Positions 1 through 12,394 of a DNA stretch of 64,000 nt are shown in pieces. The notes under the pieces were generated by a model. The model saw only the letters and a list, made by a program, of their open reading frames with translations. It had not been told where the DNA came from and did no database searches. The position numbers and the translations under genes were made by a program. The stretch's first letter is position 1; every line of letters starts with the position of its first letter. The stretch is from Triticum aestivum. Its lineage: Eukaryota > Streptophyta > Magnoliopsida > Poales > Poaceae. The DNA is taken from positions 265,562,458-265,626,457 of the forward strand of contig NC_057807.1 of the NCBI RefSeq assembly GCF_018294505.1. The letters run 5' to 3'.

Positions 1-271
1 CTTGATGAGTACAAGACTCCAAGGAAATTCTGGCCTGAAGCCATTGATACAACATGCCATATCATCAACCGTGTTTATCTTCACAAGTTCCTGAAGAAGA
101 CATCATATGAGCTCCTGACTAGTAAAAAGCCAAATGTCAGCTATTTCAGAGTCTTTGGTGCTAGGTGCTAGATCAAGGATCCACGTCACAAGTCAAAATT
201 GGCTACAAAAGCACATGAAGGTTTTATGCTTGGCTACGGAAAGGATTCGCACTCCTACAGTCTTCAACCTC
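1..271 (+). pseudogene. Ty1/copia integrase C-terminal fragment, broken
   Basis: Frame 1 reads as the distal part of a copia integrase: FWPEAIDTTCHIINRVYLHK, then an ELLTSKKPN segment, FRVFGARC, and AHEGFMLGYGKDSHSY. In intact copia polyproteins this lies between the integrase catalytic core and the reverse transcriptase. A TAG stop follows FRVFGARC near position 169, where the family normally has Trp, and the frame slips near 259 before the expected VFN. The match ends abruptly at 271, where a CACTA-type terminus begins. The 5' part lies outside the window. This is a dead fragment and the oldest layer visible here. Confidence 0.85.
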
Positions 272-490
272 CACTACTGCAGGATGCTGCTGCTAACGTG
301 ACACTACGATTAGAGATCCTTCGACGAAACTGTGTGCGATGCATTAATCACAAACGATGGTGTAAAAAACCGTCAAAAAAGGCACAAAACGTTTGCGATG
401 GCGGATGCATCAAACATGGTTCAGATTTTAGTTGCATGTGCGATTCAGGGCATACGGTTCAGTTCAATAACCGTTTTCGATGAGTAGGAA

Positions 491-742
491 CAAAAGAAAC
501 GGGCAGCCAGATGAAGGTGTGTGCGATGTACAACATATGGTTCACTCGGATGAACTGTTTGTGATTAGGCAACACAAAAGAAACGGCCAGCCAGATCAAG
601 GTGTGTGCGATGTACAACATACAGTTCACTCAGATGAACTATTTGTGATTAGGTAACACAAAAGAAACGGTCAGCCAGATCAAGGTGTGTGCGATGTACG
701 ACATGCGGTTCACCCGGATGAACTATTTGCGTTGAGACAAGA
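491..742. repeat. 84-bp tandem repeat, three copies
   Basis: The motif CAAAAGAAACGG starts at 491, 575 and 659, an exact 84-bp period. Each unit continues through CAGCCAGAT, AAGGTGTGTGCGATGTAC and GGATGAACT. Copies differ at only a few positions. It lies just inside the presumed CACTA left end, where transposase-binding subterminal repeats usually occur. Confidence 0.9.
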
Positions 743-815
743 GAACATGAACGGTTCAATATAACAAATACCATAAATATTGCAAGGTTCAAATTCAAAG
801 ATTACAACGCCCAAA

Positions 816-2742
816 TTAAAACATTGCAAGCTCCATAATTTCTGAAAAGGGATCAGCCGCTGACAAGTCATGTATGGGTTTGACCCAATGATTTCCAATT
901 GCTTTGCCATATGTTCTTCCCATATGAACTTTGGCATTTTTGGAGGCACTTCCATTCAACAGTACCAGGCGGATCTGCTGATCATACCATTGATCTTTCC
1001 TAATTAAATGTGTGTTCAATCTCAATACACTCAACACCTTTGCTCTGGCAAGAAAGAACCTGGCGAGTGTAACCTCCGGTGGGGTCCCTCAGTAGGAGTT
1101 CAAAGTAATATTTGAGAGATGCAGATCCAGGCATTCGATGTGATTGTCGTTATCAACATCTTCCACCTGGCCTAATATGCACTGAAAAGAAGAGAACATG
1201 TTAGTGCCTACATGCAGTTTTGAACACTGCTACACGCCCATTTGGTTTGCAGGATTTGTAAAAGGCACCGACGTGCCATCTTCGATCTATCATGATTAAC
1301 ATGGGCATTAATTTGATTACAATCTAGAAACATGTAGCCTTCTTCACAAGAGGTTGGATTGGATAAAAAATTCCCTAAGAAAACTAGTATAGATGAATCC
1401 AAAGGAGAAATTCTTATGGACGATTGTAACCATATGAATGAAGCAACCAATATGGGGTGGGGGTGTATGTCCTAAAATCCTCCAAAATTCCTTCAGAAAT
1501 AGCAGTACATTGTCATTGTGAACTTGGGAAAAGGTGCCAAAAATTGAACTCCCTTATGGTTAACATTTAACAGGAAAGGAACATCACCTCGATATATAGC
1601 TTCTTCAGGCACGGAAAGCATCTCAGGCAACTGAAAACTTGGTCTAGGTTGGGGACGACAGATTCTAGTGCCAAGACCTTCACTGTGCCCAGAGTCTAGG
1701 TGAAGCTTCGCTGGATGACAGATGCATACATCTTCAAAACTAGTTATAACATTGGTATCAAGAAATGGAGGTATATAAGGCGACTGTTGTACCTGAAAGT
1801 TGTAGAATTTAACAGACGAGTATCCCACCACTTCCAATTTCGGCGCAGAAATGACATTGATTCTTGTTGGACCTTGTTGATCAACTACAAGTAATCTCTC
1901 AAGTGAAGGTGTGTACTGGATGACCATATTGTGGTCCACCTTTTGTGATCTCTCGTTGCAGCACCAGCAACACACATAAATAGTGTGGAGAGTCCTGGAG
2001 GTGATGTGCAAGGTACTCGACCAATTCATCACCTGAAGATGAACTCGAGTGTAGTACAGCCGCGGAGCAGGCGCTCCATGTCATCCTTTCGGATGCAGAC
2101 GGCGATGAGCTCGAGGTGCTTCAGTCGTGGTAGGAAAAAAGCGGGCACATCATTAAGGGGGGGATGTCAGTTCATGAACTTGGCGAGGCGCAGCATGGGC
2201 ACGAAGCGGAGCGTGGATGTTGGCAGCAAGCTCATATGCCCATCATTATAACTTAGCTTCTCGAGCTGATCTATGGCACGAGATCGGAACCACTCGTCAA
2301 GCTTGCCTCGCTCCCTGCCATTGGAACGAAACTTGCCCGCGATAAGGCCTTTGATTGGGCCATGGTGACTGCTGAGGATTTGGGAGAACGCATCCAAGCT
2401 TTTGCGATAGCCATGGTAGAGCTCGTGGGCGTGGAGGAGGTCGGCAGGGGTGCCGAGCCATAGGGTGCACCACCACCAGGAAACGACGGCTATCCTTGCC
2501 TGATTTCTGATTGGGAGGAGGGATATGATGACTATCAACATATCATTAGGGAGGTTGTTGATGAAGTCTAGACATGCTGGAGTCACTTGCGCTTCTTTCT
2601 CGACCTGCCTCCGCTTGTTGGCAGCCTCGTTCTCCACCTCGTTGGCGGGGACGGGAACCTCTGTCTCCATATTCACGCCGTGCTCCGGTGCTTCAGCAGC
2701 CCCGGCTTCGCCACTCCCTCCGATGGGGCGCTTCGGCGGCAT
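816..2742 (-). pseudogene. F-box/LRR/FBD-type gene, disrupted
   Basis: The minus-strand start at 2742 gives an acidic leader, then an F-box at about residues 60-96 (FINNLPNDMLIVIISLLPIR followed by VVSWWWCTLW). F-box proteins recruit SCF ubiquitin-ligase substrates. Leucine-rich sequence follows (LPRLKHLELIAVCI, then SLERLLVVDQQGPTRINVIS and APKLEVVGYSSV). An FBD-like last exon runs 1181-816, with an AG acceptor at 1182-1183, the pieces IECLDLHLSNITL and RAKVLSVLRL, and the family-typical ending IHDLSAADPF. Breaks: an in-frame TGA at 2167-2169, a frameshift near 2034 and a TGA in the FBD exon near 1087. The 1208-1450 stretch is poorly conserved. It lies inside the outer CACTA, so it is probably a captured gene copy. 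Confidence 0.82.
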
Positions 2743-2846
2743 CCTCGTACACTGACGGCTTTGAGGACTCAGAGCGGCGTCGAGGATGCAACGGAGAGAG
2801 AGGAATTGTGTGTGTGGCGAGGATGGGGGTGCGGCCGCTCGGCGGC

Positions 2847-2860
2847 GCCATTAATATAGA
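2847..2860 (-). promoter_or_regulatory. Candidate TATA box of the F-box pseudogene
   Basis: On the minus strand the sequence reads CTATATTAATGGC about 110 bp upstream of the ATG at 2742, followed by a CT-rich leader. The spacing suits a plant core promoter. It implies that the captured segment included promoter sequence. No expression evidence is available. Confidence 0.4.
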
Positions 2861-2869
2861 CCAGTGGGA

Positions 2870-3395
2870 GCGAGGCGGGCGGCGGTCCAAGACTGTCTCG
2901 CTTCCCGGTGAGAACGACTGCTTAATCTCTAGTATGAATGAAATATATGCTTAATTACTGAATTTTAGTTGCAAAAAATATATGGTGATATTGATTTTTA
3001 GCTGCATATTTTGACAAATCACAGTGCCTCTTGGCTTAGCGCCGAAGTCTGGCTTTAATTTGCATACCGTAATCTGAACCGTTTGCGTTGAAGAGATGCA
3101 CAGATCCTGCGTTGAATAGCTTGTACGCTTCCCGGTGAGCCTGTGCACCGGACTGTGGTCGCACGCCTCTCGTTCAATCAAGCAGCTGTCCACACGACAC
3201 CTCCTATAGCCATTAAAACCAAGACACGTGGCATCACGTGAATGGTTAACCGAACGCACACAGTTTGAATTATACAAACGTTTGAGATATTAAAGTGGCA
3301 GTTTTTTTTCAAAATGCCTTTGTTGGCTGTCATTATTCGAGTGTGGCTTCTCTAAAAATGGACACGAAAAATACCACAGCATGTCGGGTGCCCTT
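2870..3395. other. Spacer without recognisable gene
   Basis: This AT-leaning stretch lies between the F-box promoter and a duplicated segment. The minus-strand ORF at 2951-3277 has no family resemblance. Nothing further can be supported. Confidence 0.5.
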
Positions 3396-4185
3396 CCATG
3401 ATAGCATCCCAAGTTTCATGAATTTCAGACGAGTTTTGGATTTACTAGTATTTAAAAACCAGGCATCTCACTGTTTTTCCGGCAATCGATGGTGCCCTTG
3501 TGTTTGAAATTCGTTCCCATTTCTTGCATGGGACCTAAGCATGCACCCAAGGACACATATTTGATTTTTCAACGAATTTATATGCACTGGAGCATGCGCA
3601 TGTAGTTCAAATTTGAATTATGCACATAAATGCATTGAAAACTCAGTTAATGCATAAAAATGTCCAAACGAACCCCGAAAAATCACAAAATTTCACACAA
3701 CACTCCTGTTGTTCTATATTGACACGAGAAAAAAACTTGAAAGCAATAAGAGGCAATGGATATTGTTTTGTCCCCAAAGGTGGGACGTTCCCTACCGAAA
3801 ACCATCATGCTTGTTGTGAGAAGCTCCAGTTTGTGAGAAGCATATACCCAAACCTGCCTCAAATGGGACAAAACTTGTACCATGGCATGTTGATGCCGCT
3901 CCATGATAGCATGCCAAGTTTCATGAATTTCAGACGAGTTTTGGATTTACTAGAATTTAAAAAGCAGGCATCTCACTATTTTACCGGCAATCAACAGTGC
4001 CATTGTGTTTGAAATTCATTCCCATTTGTTGCATGGGACCTAAGCATACACCCAAGGAGACATATTTCTTTTTTCAACGAATTTATATGCACTGGAGCAT
4101 GCGCATGTAGTTCAAATTTGAATTATGCACATAAATGGAATGAAAACTCACTTAATGCATAAAAAATGTCCAAACAAACCCTGAA
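3396..4185. repeat. Direct duplication with 505-bp offset
   Basis: CCATGATAGCAT at 3396 recurs at 3901, and CATGTAGTTCAAATTTGAAT at 3599 recurs at 4104, both exactly 505 bp apart. Copies span roughly 3396-3680 and 3901-4185 and differ by scattered substitutions. The open frames here are low-complexity by-products. The segment looks like internal filler repeat of the outer CACTA. Confidence 0.85.
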
Positions 4186-4393
4186 TAATTCCAATTCTTT
4201 TATGATCATTGTAGATAAAAGGTCTAGCAATTCAAACACCATCCATGGACGCTGTGACCCCATTATGTAATTAAAATCAAGATTAAAAATCAAGTAGATC
4301 CCACACAGTTTATTATAACCAACCGTGTGAGATGTAGCACAAAGTATCTTTGGACTGTGTCTGAATAAGGGACCGTGTCTGATGACACTTTGC
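4186..4393. other. Outer-CACTA sequence up to the Sabrina-like insertion
   Basis: This stretch holds ACCGTGTGAGATG- and ACCGTGTCTGATGAC-type motifs and ends in TTTGC (4389-4393), the left copy of the target-site duplication. The interrupted sequence resumes after 53756 with GCGCCAGTTTTTTGGCTGAA. Confidence 0.55.
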
Positions 4394-5967
4394 TGCTACC
4401 TCTTCAGCACTGCGTTGGTTTTCCCTTGAAGAGGAAAGGGTGATGCAGCAAAGTAGCAAAAGTATTTCCCTCAGTTTTGAGAACCAAGGTATCAATCCAG
4501 TAGGAGGCTCCACACAAGTCCCTCGTACCTATACAAACAAACAAGAACCTCGCAACCAACGCGATAAAGGGGTTGTCAATCCCTTCACGGTCACTTGCGA
4601 AAGTAAGATCTGATAGAGATAATAAGATAAGATAAATATTTTTGGTATTTTTATGATATAGATTGGAAAGTAAAGATTGCAAAATAAAGTAGATTGTAAA
4701 CTTACATGATAAAAGATAGACCCGGGGGCCATATGTTTCACTAGTGCTTCTCTCAAGATAGCATAAGTATTACGGTGGGTGAACAAATTACTGTCGAGCA
4801 ATTGATAGAAAAGTGCATAGTTATGAGAATATCTAGGCATGATCATGTATATAGGCATCACGTCCACGACAAGTAGACCGACTCCTGCCTGCATCTACTA
4901 CTATTACTCCACACATCGACCGCTATCCAGCATGCATCTAGAGTATTAAGTTCATAAGAACGGAGTAACGCATTAAGCAAGATGACATGATGTAGAAGGA
5001 TAAACTCAAGCAATATGATGTAAACCCCATATTTTTATCCTCGATGGCAACAATACAATACGTGCCTTGCTGCCCCTGCTATCACTGGGAAAGGACACTG
5101 CAAGATTGAACCCAAAGCTAAGCACTTCTCCCATTGCAAGACAGATCAATCTAGTAGGCCAAACCAAACTGATAATTCGAAGAGACTTGCAAAGATAACC
5201 AATCATACATAAAAGAATTCAGAGGAGATTCAAATAATGTCATAGATAAACTTGATCATAAACCCACAATTCATCGGATCTCGACAAACACACCACAAAA
5301 AGAGTTACATCGAATAGATCTCCAAGAAGATCGAGGAGAACTTTGTATTGAGATTCAAAGAGAGAGAAGAAGCCATCTAGCTAATAACTATGGACCCGAA
5401 GGTCTATGGTAAACTACTCACACATCATCGGAGAGGCTATGGTGTTGATGTAGAAGCCCTCCATGATCGATTCACCCTCCGGAGAAGAGTCGGCGAAGGC
5501 TCCAAGATGGGATCTCATGGGTACAGAAGGTTGCGGCTATGAAAATAGGGTTTAGCGGTGCTCCTGGATGTTTTCAGGGTATGTAAGTATATATAGGCGA
5601 AGGAGGTCGGTCAGGGGAGCCACAAGGGGCCCACGAGGGTGGGAGGCGCGCCCACCCCCCTAGGGCACGCCCTGGACCCTCGTGGCCGCCTCGGCTGCTT
5701 CTTGACATCCACTCCAAGTCTCCTGGATTTCGTTTGTTCCAAAAAGATCGCTCCCGAAGGTTTCATTCCATTTGGACTCCGTTTGATATTCCTTTTCTTC
5801 GAAACACTGAAATAGGCAAAAAAAACAGCAATTCGGGCTGGGCCTCTGGTTAGTAGGTTAGTCCCAAAAATGATATAAAAGTGTAAAGTAAAGCCCATAA
5901 ACATCCAAAACGGGTAATATAATAGCATGGGACAATAAAAAATTATAGATATGTTGGAGACGTATCA
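4394..5967 (-). repeat. LTR 1, complete, 1574 bp
   Basis: Bounded by TG...CA in the element direction. It is closely similar along its length to LTR 2 (11079-11875 plus 49410-50187, about 1575 bp). The 5968 side carries the polypurine tract, so this is the 3' LTR of the first internal region. The open frames inside it are shared by all copies and are not genes. Confidence 0.92.
5588..5595 (-). promoter_or_regulatory. TATA box in LTR 1
   Basis: The octamer TATATATA lies in the LTR, followed on the minus strand by TTACATACCCTG. The other copies keep the motif (49808-49816, 53372-53380). It is the likely core promoter for the element transcript. Confidence 0.45.
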
Positions 5968-5985
5968 AGCATCCCCAAGCTTAAT
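5968..5985 (-). promoter_or_regulatory. Polypurine tract next to LTR 1
   Basis: On the minus strand the bases just before the LTR read TTAAGCTTGGGGATGCT, a purine-rich block used for plus-strand DNA priming. The same block recurs at 50188 and 56320, each beside the TGATACGTCTCC end of an LTR, which confirms orientation. Confidence 0.7.
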
Positions 5986-8779
5986 TCCTGCTCGTCCTCG
6001 AGTAGGTAAAGGATAAAAATAGAATTTTTGAGGTGGAATGCTACCTAGCATAATTCTCAATGTAATTTTCTTTGTTGTGGCATGAATGTTCAGATCCAAA
6101 TGATTCAAGATAAATGTTCATATTGACATAAGAGTAATAATACTTCAAGCATACTAACAAAGTAATCACATCTCCTCAAAATAACATGGCCAAAGAAAGT
6201 TATCCCTACAAAACCATATAGTCTGGCTATGCTCTATCTTCATCACACAAAATATTTAAATCATGCACAACGCCGATGACAAGCCAATCAATTGTTTCAT
6301 ACTTTTGATGTTCTCAAACCTTTTCAATCTTCACGCAACACATGAGCGTGAGCCATGGACATAGCACTATATGTGGAATAGGATGGTGGTTGTGGAGAAG
6401 ACAAAAAGGGAGAAGATAGTCTCACATCAACTAGGCGTATCAACGGGCTATGGAGATGCCCATTAAGAGATATCAATGTGAGTGAGTAGGGATTGCCATG
6501 CAACGGATGCACTAGAGCTACAAGTGTATGAAAGCTCAAATAAGAAACTAAGTGGGTGTGCATCCAACTTGCTTGCTCACGAAGACCTAAGGCATTTTGA
6601 GGAAGCCCATCATTGGAATATACAAGCCAAGTTCTATAATGAAAAATTCCCACTAGTATATGAAAGTGACAACATAGGAGACTCTCTCTATCATGAAGAT
6701 CATGGTGCTACTTTCAAGCACAAGTGTGGAAAAGGGATAGTAACATTGTCCCTTCTCCCATTTTCTCTCATTTTTTTGTGGGCTTCTTTGGCCTCTTTTA
6801 TTTTTTTTGTAAAGTCCGAAGTCTCATCCCGACTTGTGGGGGAATCATAGTCTCCATCATCCTTTCCTTACTTGGGACAATGCTCAAATAATGAAGATCA
6901 TCACACTTTATTTACTTACAAATCAAGAATTACAACTCAATACTTAGAACAAAATATGACTCTATGTGGATGCCTCCGGCGATGTACCGGGATATGCAAT
7001 GAATTAAGAGTGACATGTATGAAAGAATTATGAAAGTGGCGTTGCCACAAATACGATGTCAACTACATGATCATGCAAAAGCAATATGACAGTGATGGAG
7101 CATGTCATAATAAACGGAACGATGGAAAGTTACATGGCAATATATCTCAGAATGGCTATGGAAATGTCATAATGGTAGGTATGGTGGCTGTTTTTAGGAA
7201 GGTATATGGTGGGTGTATGATACTGGCGAAAGGTGCGCGGTATTAGAGAGGCTAGCAATGGTGGAAGGGTGAGAGTGGGTATAATCCATGGACTCAACAT
7301 TAGTCATAAAGAACTCACATACTTATTGCAAAAATCTATTATTTATCGAAACAAAGTACTACGCACATGCTCCTAGGGGGATAGATTGGTAGGAAAAGAC
7401 CATCGCTCGTCCCTGACCGCCACTCATAAGGAAGACAATCAATAAATAAATCATGCTCCGACTTCATCACATAACGGTTCACCATACGTGCATTCTACGG
7501 GAATCACAAACTTTAAAACAAGTATTTCTCAAATTCATAACTACCGAACTAGCATGACTCTAATATTACCATCCTCATATCTCAAAACAATCATCAAGTA
7601 TCAAACTTCTCATAGTATTCAATGCACTTTCTATGATAGTTTTTATTATACCCAACTTGGATGCCCATCATATCAGGACCAATTTTATAACCATAGAAAT
7701 ACCATGCTGTTCTAAAAAAACTCTCAAAATAATATAAGCGAAGCATGAGAGATCAATAGTTTCTACAAAATAAAACCACCGCCGTGCTCTAAAAGATATA
7801 AGTGAAGCACTAGAGCAAAACTGCCTAGCTCAAAAGATATAAGTGAAGCACATAGAGTATACTAATAAATTCCGATTCATGTGAGTCTCTCCCGAAAGGT
7901 GTGTACAACAAGGATGATTGTGGTAAACTAACAAGCAAAGACTCAAATCATACAATACGCTCTAACAAAACACATATCATGTGGTGAATAAAAATATAGC
8001 TCCAAGTAAAGTTACCGATAGACGAAGACGAAAGAGGGGATGCCTTCCGGGGCATCCCCAAGCTTAGGTTTTGGTTGTCCTTGGATTATCTTGGGGTGCC
8101 ATGGGCATCCCAAAGCTTAGGCTCTTGCCACTCCTTATTCCATAATCCATCAAATCTTTACCCAAAACTTGAAAACTTCACAACACAAAACTTAACAGAA
8201 AATCTCATGAGCTCCGTTAGTGCAAGAAAGAAAAACCACCACTTAAGGTACTGATGAACTCATTATTTATTTATATTGGTTTTAAACCTACTGTATTCCA
8301 ACTTCTCTATGGTTCATACCCCCCGATACTAGCCATAGATTCATCAAAATAAGCAAACAATACACGAAAAATAGAATCTGTCAAAAACAGAACAGTTTGT
8401 AGCAATCTGTAACTTTTGAATACTTCTGGTACTCCAAAAATTCTAAAATAAATTTTTGGACGTGAGGAATTTGTATATTAATCATCTTAGAAAATAATCA
8501 ATCTAAAAGCACTCTCCAGTAAAAAATGGCAGCAAATCTCGTGAGCGATAAAGTTTCTATTTTTTACAGCAAGATCATAAAGACTTCACCTAAGTCTTCC
8601 CAAAGGTTCTACTTGGCACAAACACTAATTAAAACATAAAACCACATACAAACAGAGGATAGATGAATTATTTATTACTAAACAGAATCAAAAAGTAAGG
8701 AACAAAAATCAAATTGGGTTGTCTCCCAACAAGCGCTATCGTTTAACGCCCCTAGCTAGGCACAAAAGCGATAATAGAT
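5986..8779 (-). other. Non-coding 3' internal region of the Sabrina-like element
   Basis: This stretch between the gag-protease stop and the polypurine tract is AT-rich, with no frame resembling reverse transcriptase, RNase H or integrase. An equivalent stretch is repeated at 50206-53179, and a diverged version at 56338-59296. Repeated motifs such as AAGATATAAGTGAAGCAC near 7790-7850 are visible. The pol gene is absent here, not just mutated. Confidence 0.7.
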
Positions 8780-10860
8780 CTACGTATTGCCATCTTTGGT
8801 ATTCAAATCATAAGTGGCCATCATAATAGATTCATAAAGTAATTTGCTTTTATTTCTAGGAAAGTGTTCCATGTCTTTCCTTAATGGAAATTTAAATCTA
8901 ATATTTCCTTCCTTCATATCAATAATTGCACCAATCGTTCTAAGGAAAGGTCTACCAAGAATAATAGGACATGAAAGATTGCAATCTATATCAAGAACAA
9001 TAAAATCTATGGGCACATAATTCCTATTTGCAACAATAAGAACATCATTAATCCTTCCCATAGGCTTCTTAATAGTGTAATCCGCAAGGTGCAAGTTTAA
9101 AGAGCAACCGTCAAAATCACGAAAACCTAGCACATCACATAAAGTTTTTGGAATCATGGAAACACCAGCACCCAAATCACACAAAGCATAGCATTCATGA
9201 TATTTAATTATAATTTTAATAGTAGGTTCCCACTCATCATAAAGTTTTCTAGGGATATAAACTTCTAACTCAATTTTTTCCTCATAAGATTGCATCAAAG
9301 CATCAACGATATGTTTGGTAAAAGCTTTATTTTGACTATAAGCATGAGGAGAATTCAACACGGATTGCAACAAGGAAATACAATCTATTAAAGAACAATT
9401 ATCATAATTAAATTCCTTGAAATCCAAAATAGTGGGTTCATTGCTATGTAAAGTGTTGACCTCTCCAATCTCACTTTTACCAAATTTAGCATCAAGATCT
9501 AAAAACTCCAAATCATTGGGATGCCTTTTAACTAAAGTTGACTCATCTCCAGTCCCATCATTATAAAGATTCATATTGCAAAACAAATATTTAATAGGGG
9601 ACACATCAATCACTTTTAGATCTTCATCATTATTACCATGGGAACTAGAAGAACACGCTCTTACAAAGCAAGCTTTCTTAGCACACATCCTAGCGGTTCT
9701 TTCTTTGCACTCATCAATGGAAATTATCATGGCTTTGAGGGACTCATTGATATCATGCTTAGGTGGAATAGATCTAAGTTTCAAAGAATCAACATCAAGG
9801 GAAATTCTATCCACGTTCCTAGCCAACTCATCAATCTTAGGCAATTTTTCTTCAAGCAAAGCATTGAAATTCTTTTGAGAGATCATAAATTCTTTAGCAC
9901 TAATCTCAAAATCAGAGGGAATCTTATTAAAATTTCCATAAGAGTTGTTGTAGGAATTACCATAATTATTAGAGGAATTACTAGGAAACGGCCTAGTATT
10001 AAAGTTTCCTCTATAAGCGTTGTTACCAAAATTATTCCTACCAACAAGATTCACATCCATAGATTCATTATTATTCTCAATCAAAGTATACAAAGGCATA
10101 TCATTAGGATCAATGGGGGCACTCTTAGTAGCAAACAATTTCATAAGTTCATCCATCTTTCCACTCAAAATGTTAATCTCTTCTATCACATGAACCTTTT
10201 TACTAGTAGATCTTTCGGTGTGCCATTGAGAATAATTAACCATAATATTATCTAGGAGTTTAGTAGCTTCTCCTAAAGTCATTTCCATAAAAGTGCCTCC
10301 CGCGGCCAAATCTAAAAGATTTCTAGCAGCAAAATTCAATCCGGCATAAAAAATTTGTATGATCATCCACAGATTTAATCCATGTGTAGGGCAATTATGA
10401 ATCATTAATTCATTCTCTCCCAAGATTGTGCAACATGCTCATGATCAAGTTGCTTAAAGTTCATAATATGGTTTCTAAGAGAGATGATCTTAGCAGGAGG
10501 AAAATACTTAGAGATAAAAGCACATTTGCACTTATTCCAAGAATCATAACTATTTTTAGGCAAAGACGAAAACCAAGTTTTAGCACGATCTCTAAGTGAA
10601 AACAGAAATAACTTTAATTTAACAATATCATTATCCATGTCTTTCTTCTTTTACATATCACACAAATCAACAAAATTGTTTAGATGAGTAGCGACATCTT
10701 CACTAGGAAGGCCAGAGAATTGATCTTTCATGACAAGATTCAACAAAGCAGCATTGATTTCAGAAGATTCAGCATCATTAAGAGGAGCAACCGGAGTGCT
10801 AAGGAAATCATTATTATTGGTATTGGAAAAATCACACAATTTAGTATTATCTTGAGCCAT
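8780..10860 (-). pseudogene. Athila-type gag-protease, disrupted
   Basis: The likely start is the ATG at 10860 (MAQDNTKLCDFS). The frame continues into a gag capsid-like domain (LFSLRDRAKTWFSSLPK, ISKYFPPAKIISLRN, NFKQLDHEHVAQSWERM), then an asparagine-rich linker and a retropepsin-like domain. In the 547-aa 3' frame (start 10423) the active-site motif DLGA begins at residue 416, with IILGRPFLRT near 488. The protein ends ...NTKDGNT. Breaks: a TAA at about 10651 and a 1-bp deletion near 10410 where the family has an AAA codon. Gag forms the particle and protease cleaves it. With no RT or integrase, mobility would have needed help from a partner element. Confidence 0.88.
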
Positions 10861-11049
10861 CGTGACAAGCAATCCAACACACAAGCACACAAGAGGCAAG
10901 CGAAAAGAGGCGAATGGGAAAGAGAGGGCAAATGAAATGGCAAGGGTGAAGTGGGGGAGAAGAAAATGAGAGGCAAATGGCAAATAATGTAATGCGAGGG
11001 AGATGAGTTTGTGATGGGTACTTGGTATGTCTTGAGTTGAGCGAAGACC

Positions 11050-11067
11050 TCCCCGGCAACGGCGCCA
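11050..11067 (-). promoter_or_regulatory. Primer-binding site, tRNA-Asp type
   Basis: The plus strand reads TCCCCGGCAACGGCGCCA, identical to the 3' end of plant tRNA-Asp. The element strand therefore has the complementary 18-nt primer site, 11 bp from the LTR start at 11079. This supports Athila-lineage membership and shows that 11079 is the inner edge of a 5' LTR. Confidence 0.85.
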
Positions 11068-11875
11068 GAAATCCTTCTTGCTACCTCTTGAGCACTGCTT
11101 TGGCTTTCCCTTGAAGAGGAAAGGGTGATGCAGCAAAGTGGCGTAAGTATTTCCCTCAGTTTTGAGAACCAAGGTATCAATCCAATAGGAGGCTCCACAC
11201 AAGTCCCTCGTACCTATACAAACAAACAAGAACCTCGCAACCAACGCGATAAAGGGGTTGTCAATCCCTTCACAGTCACTTGCAAAAGTAAGATCTGATA
11301 GAGATAATAAGATAAGATAAATATTTTTGGTATTTTTATGATATAGATTGGAAAGTAAAGATTGCAAAATAAAGTAGATTGGAAACTTATATGATAAAAG
11401 ATAGACCCGGGGGCCATAGGTTTCACTAGTGGCTTCTCTCAAGATAGCATAAGTATTACGATAGGTGAACAAATTACTGTCGAGCAATTGACAGAAAAGT
11501 GCATAGTTATGAGAATATCTAGGCATGGTCATGTATATAGGCATCACGTCCGCGACAAGTAGACCGACTCCTGCCTGCATCTACTACTATTACTCCACAC
11601 ATCGACCGCTATCCAGCATGCATCTAGAGTATTAAGTTCATAAGAACGGAGTAACGCATTAAGCAAGATGACATGATGTAGAAGGATAAACTCAAGCAAT
11701 ATGATGTAAACCCCATCTTTTTATCCTCGATGGCAACAATACAATACGTGCCTTGCTGCCCCTGCTGTCACTGGGAAAGGACACCGCAAGATTGAACCCA
11801 AAGCTAAGCACTTCTCCCATTGCAAGAAAGATCAATCTAGTAGGCCAAACCAAACTGATAATTCGAAGAGACTTG

Positions 11876-12330
11876 CACTACAAAAAAAGACACATCTATG
11901 ACATTTTGGGCCAAACGACTTTTTTCCTGTCATACTTATGACACTTTATGATTATAATTGTGACAAAACCCGCTATCATCATAGATGTCGTGGGCTCCTA
12001 CTTCTATGACAAAAAATCATGACAGAAAATGGGCTTTTCGTCCTGGGCGGGCTGGAGACGCAGTTGCATGACATTCTTTGGGCCGTCCATGACGTAAAAA
12101 ACGTGGTAGAAGCGAGGGCGAGGAAAATTTTGGCGAGTTCCCGGTTACGGTGGGAGGTCGGGGGCCGAGCGATGCGCGTTTCTCTCGTACACGTACGCGT
12201 GTGTGTGCGAGGCATTGGCTCTAACTGAACCCGAGCGAGGCGTTGGGCTCTAACTGAACCCGAGCGATTGTACTGTAGGCTACGCGTTACTGAACCCAAG
12301 CGATCGATCGATGGCTGTTAACTGAACCCG
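11876..12330. repeat. Left terminal region of inner CACTA
   Basis: After the terminal inverted repeat there are many short TATGAC/CATGAC motifs in both orientations, about one per 15-30 bp over the first 230 bp. The right end carries the same kind of motif (49180-49390). Repeats of CTAACTGAACCCGAGCGA follow at 12220-12340. Such subterminal motifs bind the element's own transposase in En/Spm. That function is inferred here. Confidence 0.65.
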
Positions 12331-12394
12331 ATCGAGCGATTCCTTCGCTACTGCTGCTAACTGAAGCCGATAGATGCTGCCTCTGGATGAACAG

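Larger units (their letters stand above)
272..4393. mobile_element. Outer CACTA-type transposon, left part
   Basis: The copia fragment stops and is followed by CACTACTGCAGGATGCTGCT, which has the CACTA signature and resembles Triticeae CACTA ends as I remember them. The DNA that follows is repeat-rich, with GTGTGCGATG-type motifs and an 84-bp tandem repeat, then an F-box pseudogene. The same host DNA appears to resume at 53757-54747 and 61890-63025 after later insertions. The right terminus is not in the window, so its TSD cannot be tested. The assignment rests on the 5'-CACTAC end and the abrupt boundary. Confidence 0.5.

Noticed and set aside
4404..4894. ORFs in the LTR, also seen at 10651-11580
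   Set aside because: These are LTR leader sequence. In the first element the real gag start is the ATG at 10860.
6324..6850. ORFs of about 110-120 aa on both strands, repeated at 50548-51059
   Set aside because: They lie in the non-coding 3' internal region of the Sabrina-like element. Conservation reflects the repeat, and neither resembles a retroviral protein.
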